Shown: positions 45,660-54,931 of the stretch, piece after piece | How the letters are laid out: the number at the start of each line of letters is the position of its first letter | How positions within the stretch are numbered: the stretch's first letter is position 1 | Origin: Ruminococcus hominis | Lineage (GTDB): Bacteria; Bacillota; Clostridia; Lachnospirales; Lachnospiraceae | Direction of reading: 5' to 3' | DNA length: 64,000 nucleotides | Assembly (NCBI RefSeq): GCF_014287355.1 | Contig: NZ_JACOPE010000001.1 | Span: 2,232,001 to 2,296,000 of the forward strand | Translations under genes and position numbers: made by a program | The notes under the pieces: model-generated | What the model saw: only the letters and a program-made list of their open reading frames with translations | Told to the model about the DNA's origin: nothing | Database searches by the model: none

Positions 45660-46292
45660 TTATGCTTCCCATTTTTTGTAGATTCCTTCTAATGCATCTA
45701 CAACTCCGTCAATTCCCATAAGACTTGAATTGAACATCATTTGATGTGCTTCTATGCTTCCCCATTCACGATCTGTATGTTCTTCATAGTATGATTTTCT
45801 TGTGCGGTCTACACGTTTGATTTTTTCCCATGCTTTTTTCTCATTCAAATCATACAGTTTCATGATTCTTCGGATACGATCTTCTTTATATGCGTAGATA
45901 AATGTATTAATGCAATTTGAGTAATCACCTAATATGTAATCTGCACATCGTCCCACAAATATACACGGACTTTGTTCTGCGAGTTTTTCGATTAATTTGG
46001 ACTGCATCTCAAATATCTGTTCTGATAATGGCTGTTCATATTCTGTCCCGTTCATAAAGAGTATATATGCTCCTGAGCCTGTGCCGGATACTGCGGAAGC
46101 CATGTATCTTCCAAGAATTGTTTCATCTACTTCCTGGGCTTTTTGGGGATCAATCTTCAGTTCTTGTGCCGCCATACGGATTAGGTTGTAATCATAAAGT
46201 GGAATTCCAAGTCGTTCTGATAATCGATTCCCGATTTCATGTCCGCCACTTCCAAATTGTCTGCCGATTGTAATAATTGTGTTGTTCGTCAT
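45660..46292 (-). CDS. Cytidylate-kinase-like family protein (AAA_26)
   Basis: The protein (210 residues) has the P-loop-like IITIGRQFGSGGHEIG at its N-terminus and the LSERLGIPLYDYNLI segment typical of cytidylate-kinase-like proteins common in Firmicutes, several copies per genome. The start at 46292 has a GGGAGTG site; the longer frame from 46307 does not. These proteins differ from true Cmk and their phosphate acceptor is unknown. It is monocistronic with a terminator. Confidence 0.85.
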   Translation of the reverse strand: MTNNTIITIGRQFGSGGHEIGNRLSERLGIPLYDYNLIRMAAQELKIDPQKAQEVDETILGRYMASAVSGTGSGAYILFMNGTEYEQPLSEQIFEMQSKLIEKLAEQSPCIFVGRCADYILGDYSNCINTFIYAYKEDRIRRIMKLYDLNEKKAWEKIKRVDRTRKSYYEEHTDREWGSIEAHQMMFNSSLMGIDGVVDALEGIYKKWEA

Positions 46293-46441
46293 AATTGTCA
46301 CTCCCATCTGCTCGTATTATTGTATTTCACATTTTAAATACACGTTGATTATATACAGATATTATAACGTAATTCCATTGTTTTTTCTATCAATTTTCAC
46401 ATTATTTCTATTTCAAATTTCATCAGCACTTCTATTTTGAC

Positions 46442-47638
46442 TTATTTCATCTCACTTGCTTTCATCACTGCACTATCTCCAAATTTTTTTCTGATTTCTT
46501 CCATTGCTTTATTGAGCTTCTGATGTTTTTCATCTGGTTTTTCCGGCATTTTGATATCGAATATAGATAGTTGCTCTGGTTCCGACGCATCGACCAGTTT
46601 TGCTGTCCTGATTCCAAGAAGCCGCACAGGCTCTCCGTTCCATGATTCTAAAAATAACTGACATGCAGCATCATATATTTCTTCTTCTTTGTCTGTCGGT
46701 TTTGAAAGCTGTCTTTGATGCGACATTGTTTGAAAGTTGTGATATTTTACTTCCATACTGATCATCATTGCTTTCTGACCGGCTTTTTTTAACCTGCCTC
46801 CAACACTTTGTGCAAGGCTTTTGAATACTTTTTGAACTTCGTCATAAGTTGCCACATCTTCTGAAAGCGTCATTGAATTTCCGATTCCTTTTGCCTCTGA
46901 TGGTTTTGATCGTACTTGCGAATCATCAATTCCATTTGCGAAGTTCCATAACATACGGCCATGACTTTTCAAATGAAGTTCAATCAATGCCGGATCTGCT
47001 TTTGCCAAATCTCCAATCGTATTGATTTCCAGTTTTTTCATTGTATCCACGCTTGATTTTCCTGCCATAAACAATTCATTTATCGGCAAAGGCCACATTT
47101 TCAATGGAATTTCTTCTGGAAATAATGTATGTACTTTATCAGGCTTTTCGAAATCGGATGCCATCTTTGCCAGAAGTTTATTTGAGGAAATACCAATGTT
47201 TACGGTGAAACCAAATTTGTTTTTTACTCCATCTTTTATTTCACACGCTGCTGCCACCGGCGATGCAAATTTATCTGCGATTTTCGTAAAGTCCATATAA
47301 CATTCGTCCACACTGACCTGCTCGATTTCTGTTGTGTATGTCCTAAGATAATCCATCAACTGACGGCTTTTTTCCCGATACATCTTGTGATTGGGAGCTG
47401 CTGTTACGAGATTTGGGCACTTACGAAAGGCATTCGCCACCGGTTCCCCTGTACGAATGCCATATTTTTTTGCAGAAATGGACTTGGCAAGTACAATTCC
47501 GTGACGGGATTTTTGATCACCGCCGATAATCGCAGGTATTGTACGCAAGTCTACTTCTGCTCCATTTTTCAATTGTTCTACTGCTGTCCAACTCAAGTAT
47601 GCTGAATTTACATCAATATGAAATATGATCGTCGCCAT
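46442..47638 (-). CDS. dinB: DNA polymerase IV (Y-family)
   Basis: The 398-residue protein is an error-prone translesion polymerase. Catalytic acidic residues are in FHIDVNSAYLSW and SVDECYMDFT, the helix-hairpin-helix in the thumb appears near KLEINTIGDLAKADP, and the little-finger domain follows. The C-terminus has EEIRKKFGDSAV. There is no obvious beta-clamp peptide at the very end, although QLSIFD (near residue 360) fits the clamp-binding pattern. The start at 47638 has GGGAGGAAGG before it; a longer frame from 47671 has none. It is next to the pilus operon but unrelated in function. Confidence 0.92.
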   Translation of the reverse strand: MATIIFHIDVNSAYLSWTAVEQLKNGAEVDLRTIPAIIGGDQKSRHGIVLAKSISAKKYGIRTGEPVANAFRKCPNLVTAAPNHKMYREKSRQLMDYLRTYTTEIEQVSVDECYMDFTKIADKFASPVAAACEIKDGVKNKFGFTVNIGISSNKLLAKMASDFEKPDKVHTLFPEEIPLKMWPLPINELFMAGKSSVDTMKKLEINTIGDLAKADPALIELHLKSHGRMLWNFANGIDDSQVRSKPSEAKGIGNSMTLSEDVATYDEVQKVFKSLAQSVGGRLKKAGQKAMMISMEVKYHNFQTMSHQRQLSKPTDKEEEIYDAACQLFLESWNGEPVRLLGIRTAKLVDASEPEQLSIFDIKMPEKPDEKHQKLNKAMEEIRKKFGDSAVMKASEMK

Positions 47639-47713
47639 GCCTTCCTCCCAGTGTTTTGATAAGGCTATCATTACACACTTTTATATAGCCGTCAAGGTTG
47701 GCATAATGTCTTT

Positions 47714-48445
47714 CTAGTTATCTACATCCATTATTTTCCCAATAAGAATATCTCTCCCGTTTGTCTCTCCAGATGTACAGGTGCTAAGCACAAGCAAGTG
47801 TTCGGAAGATGTCACCACGCATTTCCTTTTTTGTATTGCATATTGATCAATATACTCCAACAATGCTGTTTTTTCGTCTTCCTCTTTCACCTCCGGATTA
47901 TAAATTGTGTAATCATAAGCATCTGTTTCAAGAAATGCGAAAAATTCTATTTTTTGGTATTCTCCTCCATAATACAGCTTTCCCCAGCGGTGATTTTGAA
48001 AATATTTTTTCCCCGAGAAATATTCCAGCTCTCCAAACATTTTTTCTTTTGCCATATGATGTCCATATATAATGTTATTAAAATCCAAAAAATCCGGATG
48101 ATTTCGGCAGTCTAAAAAGAGGCTCCCCGACAATGAAGCATTTCCTTTTGCATCCGTATTTACATACTTTGAATTATCTGTCCCTTGTGTCAACGGGTAA
48201 TTGATATTCGTGTCCTCAACCTCCAGCCAGCCAATCACTTCCGGATTCATTTTTACAAGTTCTTCAAACGACTCCTGTTTTTTCGGATTATAAACAGAAT
48301 AGCTTGTAGCAGATGCATTTTCATAAATCTGCTGTGTGTCCCACCACGTATAACAGGCATAAAGGAGCAGAATCAGTCCGATCACACCTGCTATGCAATT
48401 TAATATTTTGTCTACAATCTCAAATACATAATTTTCCAACTGCAT
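47714..48445 (-). CDS. srtB: Class B sortase, pilus-associated
   Basis: The 243-residue protein has an N-terminal membrane anchor (about residues 15-33) and a sortase domain with catalytic histidine in IIYGHHM (129-130), cysteine C223 in LSTCTSG and arginine R231. The spacing and the TLxTC-type motif fit class B. It is the last gene of the pilus operon, 17 bases after the pilin, with a weak ribosome site. It probably polymerises the pilin through the VPITG and IPLTN-like sorting signals. In streptococcal FCT islands a class B sortase does this job. Confidence 0.9.
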   Translation of the reverse strand: MQLENYVFEIVDKILNCIAGVIGLILLLYACYTWWDTQQIYENASATSYSVYNPKKQESFEELVKMNPEVIGWLEVEDTNINYPLTQGTDNSKYVNTDAKGNASLSGSLFLDCRNHPDFLDFNNIIYGHHMAKEKMFGELEYFSGKKYFQNHRWGKLYYGGEYQKIEFFAFLETDAYDYTIYNPEVKEEDEKTALLEYIDQYAIQKRKCVVTSSEHLLVLSTCTSGETNGRDILIGKIMDVDN

Positions 48446-48462
48446 TCGTCTTTACATTTTCA

Positions 48463-49593
48463 TTATTTTTCTTTTTTAAATCTTTTTACAAATGTTCCCA
48501 TTGCCAGAAGCACTGCTGCAGCTCCGATCAGAATTGTAAATGGCAGGTTTTCAAGAATAACACCTGTGATTGGAACATCATCAAACGTGTTTGTAAAGTC
48601 TGCGCTATTATTTCCTTCTCCAACAAGATTTGTTGCTCCCGCTTCTGCTGATGACAAACTCTGTCCTTTGACTGCCTTTGTATGTACTGTTTTGTCTCCA
48701 TTTTCAACTACTTCTACAGAAGGTGTATAATATGCTGTTCCTGTTTCTGTTACGGCATAGCGTGTTCCGGCCGGAATGTTTGTGAATACAATTTTTTCTC
48801 CGTCATGAAGTTCAAATGTCTTTGCTTCTCCTGCCTTGAATTCTACTTTTTCATTTCCAATCATTCCTTCATAAGTATCATCCGTTGCTGTACCTGATTT
48901 TGTAAATGTTAATGTAAATGCAAAATCTTTTGTTCGGTCTGCATTCTTTCCTGCTGTTGTTTTTGAAATAGTAAGTGAAGCGTTATTTTTAATATAAATG
49001 TTTTCAAAATTCATTTCACTCACTTTATCCCCTGCCGTGTTTGAAGCTGTAATTTTTTCAACTTCTGTTCCGCCATTCTCTGTATTAATGACATATACAT
49101 GCATCGTATATGACTCTGTGGAATATGTCATAACTTCGCTGGAAGCAGTATTATAGGTGTCTGCTGTTTCCTGCACATGATACTGATACTCACCTGCATG
49201 TGGAAATTCGCCAAATGTAATCTTGCCTGCTTTGTTGATTTTATAAACTCCTTCTGACAAGTCACCTTTTGAATCTTCTGCACTATAACTTACACTCTCG
49301 ATTTCTGCCTCTGGTGCGTCTTCAGTAATTTTGTCGGCTGTAAAATGAAATGTCGCTCTTGGAATTGTAATACCTTCGGCAAGCTTTAATTCTTTTGTAA
49401 TCTGTGCTACTGTTTCCGGCACATTGCTCGCATCACCTGCAACATCATTTACCGAAGGCTGATTTTTCGAGCCATTAACAGCGCCATTTCCTATAAATAC
49501 ATTTGTATCTGCTGCCAATGCGGTTGCTCCAATACAGATTGTCATTGTAGCCACCGTGCATCCTACCATTGATTTCCAATTGTTCCTTTTCAT
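48463..49593 (-). CDS. FctA/Spy0128-like major pilin
   Basis: The 376-residue protein has a signal peptide (1-28), two Spy0128-type domains and a sorting signal. Domain 1 spans about residues 45-200 (ATFHFTADKI, GEYQYHVQETAD). Domain 2 spans about 205-330 (ASLTISKTTAGK, FAFTLTFTKSG, YAVTETGTAYYT, ADFTNTFD). The Lys, Glu and Asn positions in these blocks fit autocatalytic isopeptide bonds. The C-terminus has VPITG, a hydrophobic helix and KRFKKEK. This is the likely shaft pilin. It lies between the SipA-like gene and the sortase. Confidence 0.88.
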   Translation of the reverse strand: MKRNNWKSMVGCTVATMTICIGATALAADTNVFIGNGAVNGSKNQPSVNDVAGDASNVPETVAQITKELKLAEGITIPRATFHFTADKITEDAPEAEIESVSYSAEDSKGDLSEGVYKINKAGKITFGEFPHAGEYQYHVQETADTYNTASSEVMTYSTESYTMHVYVINTENGGTEVEKITASNTAGDKVSEMNFENIYIKNNASLTISKTTAGKNADRTKDFAFTLTFTKSGTATDDTYEGMIGNEKVEFKAGEAKTFELHDGEKIVFTNIPAGTRYAVTETGTAYYTPSVEVVENGDKTVHTKAVKGQSLSSAEAGATNLVGEGNNSADFTNTFDDVPITGVILENLPFTILIGAAAVLLAMGTFVKRFKKEK

Positions 49594-49622
49594 AGTTTTT
49601 TACTCCTTTTGACTTACATTTT

Positions 49623-50108
49623 TTATAATCTGTTTCGCCGAATTAATGTGATGACTTTTCCTAACGTGTCTTTTTTATTTACTGCCCCGTAAATGCGGCT
49701 GTCTGTTGCATGTTCTCTCGCATCTTTTAAGAGAAATATTTCTCCTTTTTTTAAGGTGACCGGAAATGAAATTCCTTCGGCATATCGTTCTGTTTTTTCC
49801 GGGATGTCAGATTCTTGAACATACATCCCATTGATTTTTAACCCTTCGCCATCTATATCTACAATGTCCCCTTCCACCGCTACGACTCTTCCCACTTGCT
49901 TTTTTCCATCTTGTACGATTGCCACCAGATCGTGAAATACATAATTTTTATTCAACTGATAGCTTACAATCAAATCCCCTTGCCGTATGGCCGGCTTCAT
50001 TTCCTCATCATTATTTTGAAAAATGGAAAAGCAGACACCAAATAACAGCCACAATATTAAAATCAGTACGCCAGCTTTTGTAATCAGAAATATTATTTTT
50101 CTTTTCAA
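49623..50108 (-). CDS. Signal-peptidase-I-like protein lacking the catalytic Ser-Lys dyad (SipA-like)
   Basis: The 161-residue protein has one N-terminal membrane segment and the signal peptidase I blocks. In active enzymes a serine precedes 'MxPT'; here the position is E36 in DEEMKPAIRQGD. The catalytic lysine before 'RVVGLPGD' is replaced by G73 in QVGRVVAVEGD. The box-E segment KDAREHATDSRIYGAV is well kept, so the fold is intact. Streptococcus pyogenes SipA, which assists pilus assembly, also lacks the dyad. The gene sits between adhesin and pilin and abuts the adhesin gene directly. I infer a chaperone-like role in pilus assembly. Confidence 0.88.
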   Translation of the reverse strand: MKRKIIFLITKAGVLILILWLLFGVCFSIFQNNDEEMKPAIRQGDLIVSYQLNKNYVFHDLVAIVQDGKKQVGRVVAVEGDIVDIDGEGLKINGMYVQESDIPEKTERYAEGISFPVTLKKGEIFLLKDAREHATDSRIYGAVNKKDTLGKVITLIRRNRL

Positions 50109-52571
50109 TTACTTATCCTGCTTTTTATCTTTTTTTCCATAAAACAATTTTGAAATTGCAGCCAATACAAATAGTGCCACTGTTGCAAGAAGGATTCCTG
50201 GTATCATATTTGTGCCAAATGTGACTACATTTGTCAGTGGAATATTTTCTTTTTCATTTGTAACATTAATCCTCACATCTTCATTTAATATTCCATCTAC
50301 TGATTTTTTATGGATTCCATTGAAACTGACCCGGTACCCTTCTGCATCGTTTACTTTTTCTGTTATGTTATAAGATGTTCCAAGTGAAAGCTGCTGAAAC
50401 TCTATCCCTTGTCCATGAGATAACCAGATTTCTGCAACGCCTTGCTCAAATGTTAATGTTCCGTCTTTTGGAGCCGTGACATTTTCTACATCGTCTAAAA
50501 TGAATCCTCGATATGAATATGTCCCGTTGATTGGATTTCCTGACGCATCTTTCAATATAATCCGGAATGGGAATTTTTTTGTAATATCCCCCATTTCACC
50601 GGTCACTTTTTTGCTGATAGAAAGACTAGGCAGCTTCGTGTTTGTCACTGTAAATCCTCTTGTCGAATCACCGGACACTGCACTGACAAATCCCTCCAAA
50701 GCCTGTTCCTTGATCTGATACTGATGATGCTTTGCCACATGTTGAAAATCTGCTCTCCACTGATTGTCTGCATTCAATGTCAACGTTTTGTATGGTGCAA
50801 GCTTTCCATCCTGATACAATTCAACTTTTACCGGAACTTGTTCACTCTTTGCTGTGTTTTTCCACTCTTTATTCACCGGAATGGTCAGAGAATTCACCTG
50901 GAGTACCGGTTTTTCCACATAATCCACTGTCTCAGCTTTTGCCTCCCCTGTTCCATAAATATACGTCAAGGTTGCCCCGGCGTTTGTGTAAAATCCGGCT
51001 TTGCCTGAGCTTGTATCATTATCCCATGCATCACTGTTCATACTCCCCACAACTCCACCATAACTGTCTTCATTTGCCGCATATTCATCATATGCCTTTG
51101 CTGTAGGTTTGACATTGAAGCTGACAGCGTAAGTCACATCTTTCTGTAATTTGTAATCTGTTGGAAATGTTGCTGTTACTGTGCGTGTTCCTTCATTGTA
51201 TGTTACCTGAATATCAACGCCGGATAAATCTACCTCACTTCCGTCACTTGTGGTTGCTTTTACTGTCGGATTAAGATGTTCTGCATTTTCTAGTTCTGCA
51301 TAGTCACTCAGCGTATCTGTAAGCACTACATTTCTACAAGTATATTCCGTCAGATTTCCCGTAATCTGTTTAAATGCCTCCGCCAACTTATCTGCGTCCG
51401 CTGCGGAATAATATTTTTTAGTAGAAGTTGTATTTACTTTTGTCGCCAGTGTACTCAAAAATTTGCTGTCTGCACTATCAGAAAATCCGATAGTGTAAAA
51501 TTGATCCAAGCCTTTCATCGCAGTTGCTTCATTGTAAGCCGCATTCGCATTGTAATTCTTAGAATCTGTCTTTCCGTTTCCTATCGTATAACCATCGTTG
51601 TCATACCTGTACGTTGGAAGTCCGTCCGATAGAAAAATTACAATCTTACGTGCACTGCTATCTGCCTTTGCCAAAGCCTCCTTCGCAGTACGCAAGCCAG
51701 CCTGACAGTTTGTTCCGGATTTTTCTTCATTTACACGAATTCCATTTACAATCTGATCTACTTCTGACTTTGTTGTCGCCCATGCTCCATTTACCCAGGT
51801 TGCATCATCCCATGGTGAGTTATACCAATAAGAATCCTCTAACCCATAATATGTTACAACTGTCATTCTCGCATCGATTTGATCATTGTTGAAAATGGAA
51901 TCACTCAAGCCGCCTTTTTCTGTAACTACATCCTGCAGAGCCTTTAATCTTGACTTTTCTCCCATCGGCTCATTCATACTGCCAGATGTATCAACAATAA
52001 GAACAACATCGATTTTCGGTTTGTTCAATGTTGAATCATATTTTCCTGTTACATCCAAGGTCAGCGTGTAAGAATCTTCTCCATTGTACTTGATATACTT
52101 ACGATGCGCCGGTGCCGTATTCTCGTCAGACGATAATACAAGTGCAGAAGGCTTGGCCGTGGTGGTATCAAGCTCTGCATCTTGTGGTGTATCTGTGTTT
52201 GTTGTTATAGCAATATCCGGAATTGTCGTTGCATCTGTTTGCGTGGTGGTATCTGATGTGGTTACATCTTCTATTTCAGCTTCTGTCGTGTCTGTATCTG
52301 GTATGGTTATATCTTCTGTTAAGTTGGTATCTGTGCTTGTCGTTATCTCTTCTGTTTGCTTTGCGTCTGATGTTACGTCTGCTTCTTCTTCAATTGCATT
52401 TGCGTCTGGTGTTACATCTGTTTCTTTTTCAATTGTGTTTTCTTCGACATTAAAATCAGATTGTTCAGCTGCATTAGATACGCTTGTCCAGATTCCTAAA
52501 ATCATTGTCAGGACAAGTGCATATGCAAGAATTTTCTTCAATATCAAATGTCGTTTTCCTTCTCCTCGCAT
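50109..52571 (-). CDS. Large pilus tip adhesin with vWA, Cna-B and Spy0128-like domains
   Basis: The 820-residue protein has a signal peptide (about 1-35), then an acidic Thr/Asp/Glu-rich low-complexity stalk (about 41-140). A von Willebrand A domain follows with MIDAS DTSGS (194-198) and FLSDGLPTYR. After it come a Cna-B repeat (about 580-665, from SLTIPVNKEW), a Spy0128-like domain (from about 670, with FPFRIILKDASG and YNITEKVND) and a sorting region IPLTN, a membrane helix and a basic tail. It resembles RrgA/Cpa-type tip adhesins. The first gene of the operon, it has an AAGGAGGGAG site. Ligand unknown; host or matrix binding is inferred. Confidence 0.88.
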   Translation of the reverse strand: MRGEGKRHLILKKILAYALVLTMILGIWTSVSNAAEQSDFNVEENTIEKETDVTPDANAIEEEADVTSDAKQTEEITTSTDTNLTEDITIPDTDTTEAEIEDVTTSDTTTQTDATTIPDIAITTNTDTPQDAELDTTTAKPSALVLSSDENTAPAHRKYIKYNGEDSYTLTLDVTGKYDSTLNKPKIDVVLIVDTSGSMNEPMGEKSRLKALQDVVTEKGGLSDSIFNNDQIDARMTVVTYYGLEDSYWYNSPWDDATWVNGAWATTKSEVDQIVNGIRVNEEKSGTNCQAGLRTAKEALAKADSSARKIVIFLSDGLPTYRYDNDGYTIGNGKTDSKNYNANAAYNEATAMKGLDQFYTIGFSDSADSKFLSTLATKVNTTSTKKYYSAADADKLAEAFKQITGNLTEYTCRNVVLTDTLSDYAELENAEHLNPTVKATTSDGSEVDLSGVDIQVTYNEGTRTVTATFPTDYKLQKDVTYAVSFNVKPTAKAYDEYAANEDSYGGVVGSMNSDAWDNDTSSGKAGFYTNAGATLTYIYGTGEAKAETVDYVEKPVLQVNSLTIPVNKEWKNTAKSEQVPVKVELYQDGKLAPYKTLTLNADNQWRADFQHVAKHHQYQIKEQALEGFVSAVSGDSTRGFTVTNTKLPSLSISKKVTGEMGDITKKFPFRIILKDASGNPINGTYSYRGFILDDVENVTAPKDGTLTFEQGVAEIWLSHGQGIEFQQLSLGTSYNITEKVNDAEGYRVSFNGIHKKSVDGILNEDVRINVTNEKENIPLTNVVTFGTNMIPGILLATVALFVLAAISKLFYGKKDKKQDK

Positions 52572-52935
52572 ATTTCTCCCTCCTTCATCACAGTTTGATT
52601 GGATTTAAAATCCATAATTCAAGTCGAACATGCTTTGACACATTCTATTAACAGTCCTTGCATAAACCTATAACCGAACTGTTACTATCTTTTATATGCT
52701 TGTCCGAAGGGATGTATGTAACATTTTAAGACAAAAATTTTGCGGTTTTTCGTGGATTTTTGACATAATATTGAATTGGTGATATAGAGGGTGCTGGTCA
52801 CAGTAACAAAATTATGATTATACAATTAGAAAAAATGTGATAATATATGATTATGTAGGTAATTATATTTCTATGGATTTTGAAGGCAATTACGTAAAGA
52901 CGAAGAAAGAAATAATAAGATGAAGGGACAGTAAG
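52572..52935. other. Divergent control region between the pilus operon and the 5'-nucleotidase
   Basis: This 364-base A/T-rich region has no open frame of note. It contains an inverted repeat AACAGT/ACTGTT (near 52652-52688) on the pilus side and a run of TAAT/TATGAT boxes near 52840 on the nucleotidase side. No promoter pair stands out. Confidence 0.4.
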
Positions 52936-54816
52936 ATGAAACAATTGCAAAAACAAAGGAAAAAGATAATGACTTTTTTGCTGACATTTGGGATAGTCTT
53001 CGGATTATTGGGAGCAATGCCGGTACATGCACAGGATGAGAATGCATCCGAAAGTACAACATTTGATGTAAAAATCGTACATACCAATGATATTCATGCA
53101 CGAGTAGAAGAAGATGATTACAATCAAGTGATCGGAATGGACCGGCTAAGCAAAATTGCACAGACATTTACGGCAGGCGCCGACGGTTCATTGATGCTTG
53201 ATTCCGGAGATATCTTTCACGGACAGCCGATTGCAACACTGGTACAGGGAGAATCGGTAGCTAAACTGATGAAAGCCTGTGGGTATGATGCAATGACCGC
53301 CGGAAATCATGATTGGAGCTACGGCAAAGATCGTTTGAAAGAGCTTGGCGGAATTGCCAATGTCAAAATTTTATCCGGAAATATCAAGAATGCAGATGGA
53401 ACCTCCTTTTTTGATACAGATGCACTTGTAAAGGAGATTACTAAAAATGGGAAAACATTAAAAATCGGTGTGTTTGGTGTAAGTGACCCAAATATGAAAG
53501 ACAAAACAACTCCATCCAATGTGGAGGGACTGGAATTTCAGGATGCAATAGCTTATGCAAATATGGAAGCTGCCGCATTAAAGGCAGATGGATGTAATGT
53601 GGTGATTGCACTGTCACACACGCTTAATCCGAAAAATCTGGCTGCACAGGTGGATGGTGTAGATTTGTGGCTGTGCGGACATGAACATATTGAACTTAGC
53701 GACACCGTGACGACACCAAATGGATCAAAGGCTTATGTATCGGAAAGCGGATATTATCTGAATACCGTGGGGCTAATTGATTTGAACTGTACAATGGATG
53801 CTGAAGGCAGCGTACATGTAGATTATAATAAGACATCTGTTGATTATGAAGCAGCACAGAACTATCCGAAGGACGCTTCTGTAACAGCCATATTGGATGC
53901 GATTAAAGCAGAAAACGAGACAGCACTAAATCGTGTCATCGGTACTTCTCCTGTGGAATTAGATGGTGTCTGGGAGCATATCCGTATTGGGCAGACAAAC
54001 CTTGGAAATGTCATAACAGATGCATATCTGCTTGCCACAGGTGCCGATATAGCCTTTGAAAATGCCGGTGGCATCCGTGCTTCTGTCGCAGCCGGAACGA
54101 TTACATACGGAGATGTCATTAATGTCAGCCCTTATGGAAACTATGTGGTGACAAAAAAACTAACCGGTGCACAGATTAAAAATATGCTTGAAACCAGTCT
54201 TACCATTCAGAAAAACTGTATTGCCGCAAATGACAGCGGCGAGTGGGATGCCTGGCCAAATGACAGTGGAAGTTATCTGCAGGTTGGCGGAATCACCGTC
54301 AGCTTTGATCCAGCACAGCCGGAGGGTTCACGCGTGCTTTCCGTAAAAAAAGATGGGCAGGAGTTGAATAATACAAAAGAATACATCGTAGCAGTTAATA
54401 ATTATCTAGCAGGTTCTGACAGCTATCCGGCACTTGCCGAGGCAGCGGAAATCGGAGAATATTCTTGTTGTGAGGAGTTACTGATCCGTTTCTTTGAACA
54501 AGGTTCCGATGCAATTGCCACAAGTGCATCAAAACAAAATATGATCCAGACAACCAAAGAGTCCACAGAACCGGTACCGCCAACTACACCGGAAACACCT
54601 TCTGTACCTGTAACACCAGCTGTCCCGGAGCAACCGGCAAAAGAACAGCCGAAATCCCCAAAAACAGAGGTTAAAAAAGATGATGCAGGCGGAACAAAAG
54701 CTTCGGCAAAAAATCCAAAAACGGGCGACGACAATACTCTGCTCTGCTGGATATTGCTTCTGTTACTCAGTGGAAGTGTAGGAAGTATCTGCCTGGTTCA
54801 GAAAAATAAAAAGTAA
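52936..54816 (+). CDS. Cell-wall-anchored 5'-nucleotidase/metallophosphatase (UshA family)
   Basis: The 626-residue protein has a signal peptide (1-33) and a metallophosphatase domain with HTNDIHARV (49-57), LDSGDIFHG, GNHDW, ALSHT and CGHEHIE. A substrate-binding domain follows with ENAGGIRASV. A Pro/Glu/Lys-rich linker leads to the sorting signal NPKTG (593-597), a membrane helix and a basic tail. It would release nucleosides and phosphate from nucleotides outside the cell. Surface adenosine production is a known immune-evasion activity in some Gram-positives. The sorting signal differs from those of the pilins, so another sortase may anchor it. Confidence 0.92.
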   Translation: MKQLQKQRKKIMTFLLTFGIVFGLLGAMPVHAQDENASESTTFDVKIVHTNDIHARVEEDDYNQVIGMDRLSKIAQTFTAGADGSLMLDSGDIFHGQPIATLVQGESVAKLMKACGYDAMTAGNHDWSYGKDRLKELGGIANVKILSGNIKNADGTSFFDTDALVKEITKNGKTLKIGVFGVSDPNMKDKTTPSNVEGLEFQDAIAYANMEAAALKADGCNVVIALSHTLNPKNLAAQVDGVDLWLCGHEHIELSDTVTTPNGSKAYVSESGYYLNTVGLIDLNCTMDAEGSVHVDYNKTSVDYEAAQNYPKDASVTAILDAIKAENETALNRVIGTSPVELDGVWEHIRIGQTNLGNVITDAYLLATGADIAFENAGGIRASVAAGTITYGDVINVSPYGNYVVTKKLTGAQIKNMLETSLTIQKNCIAANDSGEWDAWPNDSGSYLQVGGITVSFDPAQPEGSRVLSVKKDGQELNNTKEYIVAVNNYLAGSDSYPALAEAAEIGEYSCCEELLIRFFEQGSDAIATSASKQNMIQTTKESTEPVPPTTPETPSVPVTPAVPEQPAKEQPKSPKTEVKKDDAGGTKASAKNPKTGDDNTLLCWILLLLLSGSVGSICLVQKNKK

Positions 54817-54931
54817 GGTTAAACAGAGGTGTCACAAGTATAACGACACAACTCATTCTAAGCGACTATGTTTTCCTTCTACGCATTGGATAAACCCGAT
54901 TCCAATTCGAGGGGAGGCATAGTTGCTTCTT

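Noticed and set aside
49623..50108. Active housekeeping signal peptidase I
   Set aside because: Both catalytic residues are replaced (E36, G73), and the gene is locked inside the pilus operon.
52084..52608. Plus-strand Val/Ser-rich frame opposite the adhesin N-terminus
   Set aside because: It is the reverse reading of the Thr/Asp-rich repeats of the adhesin stalk and has no start signals.
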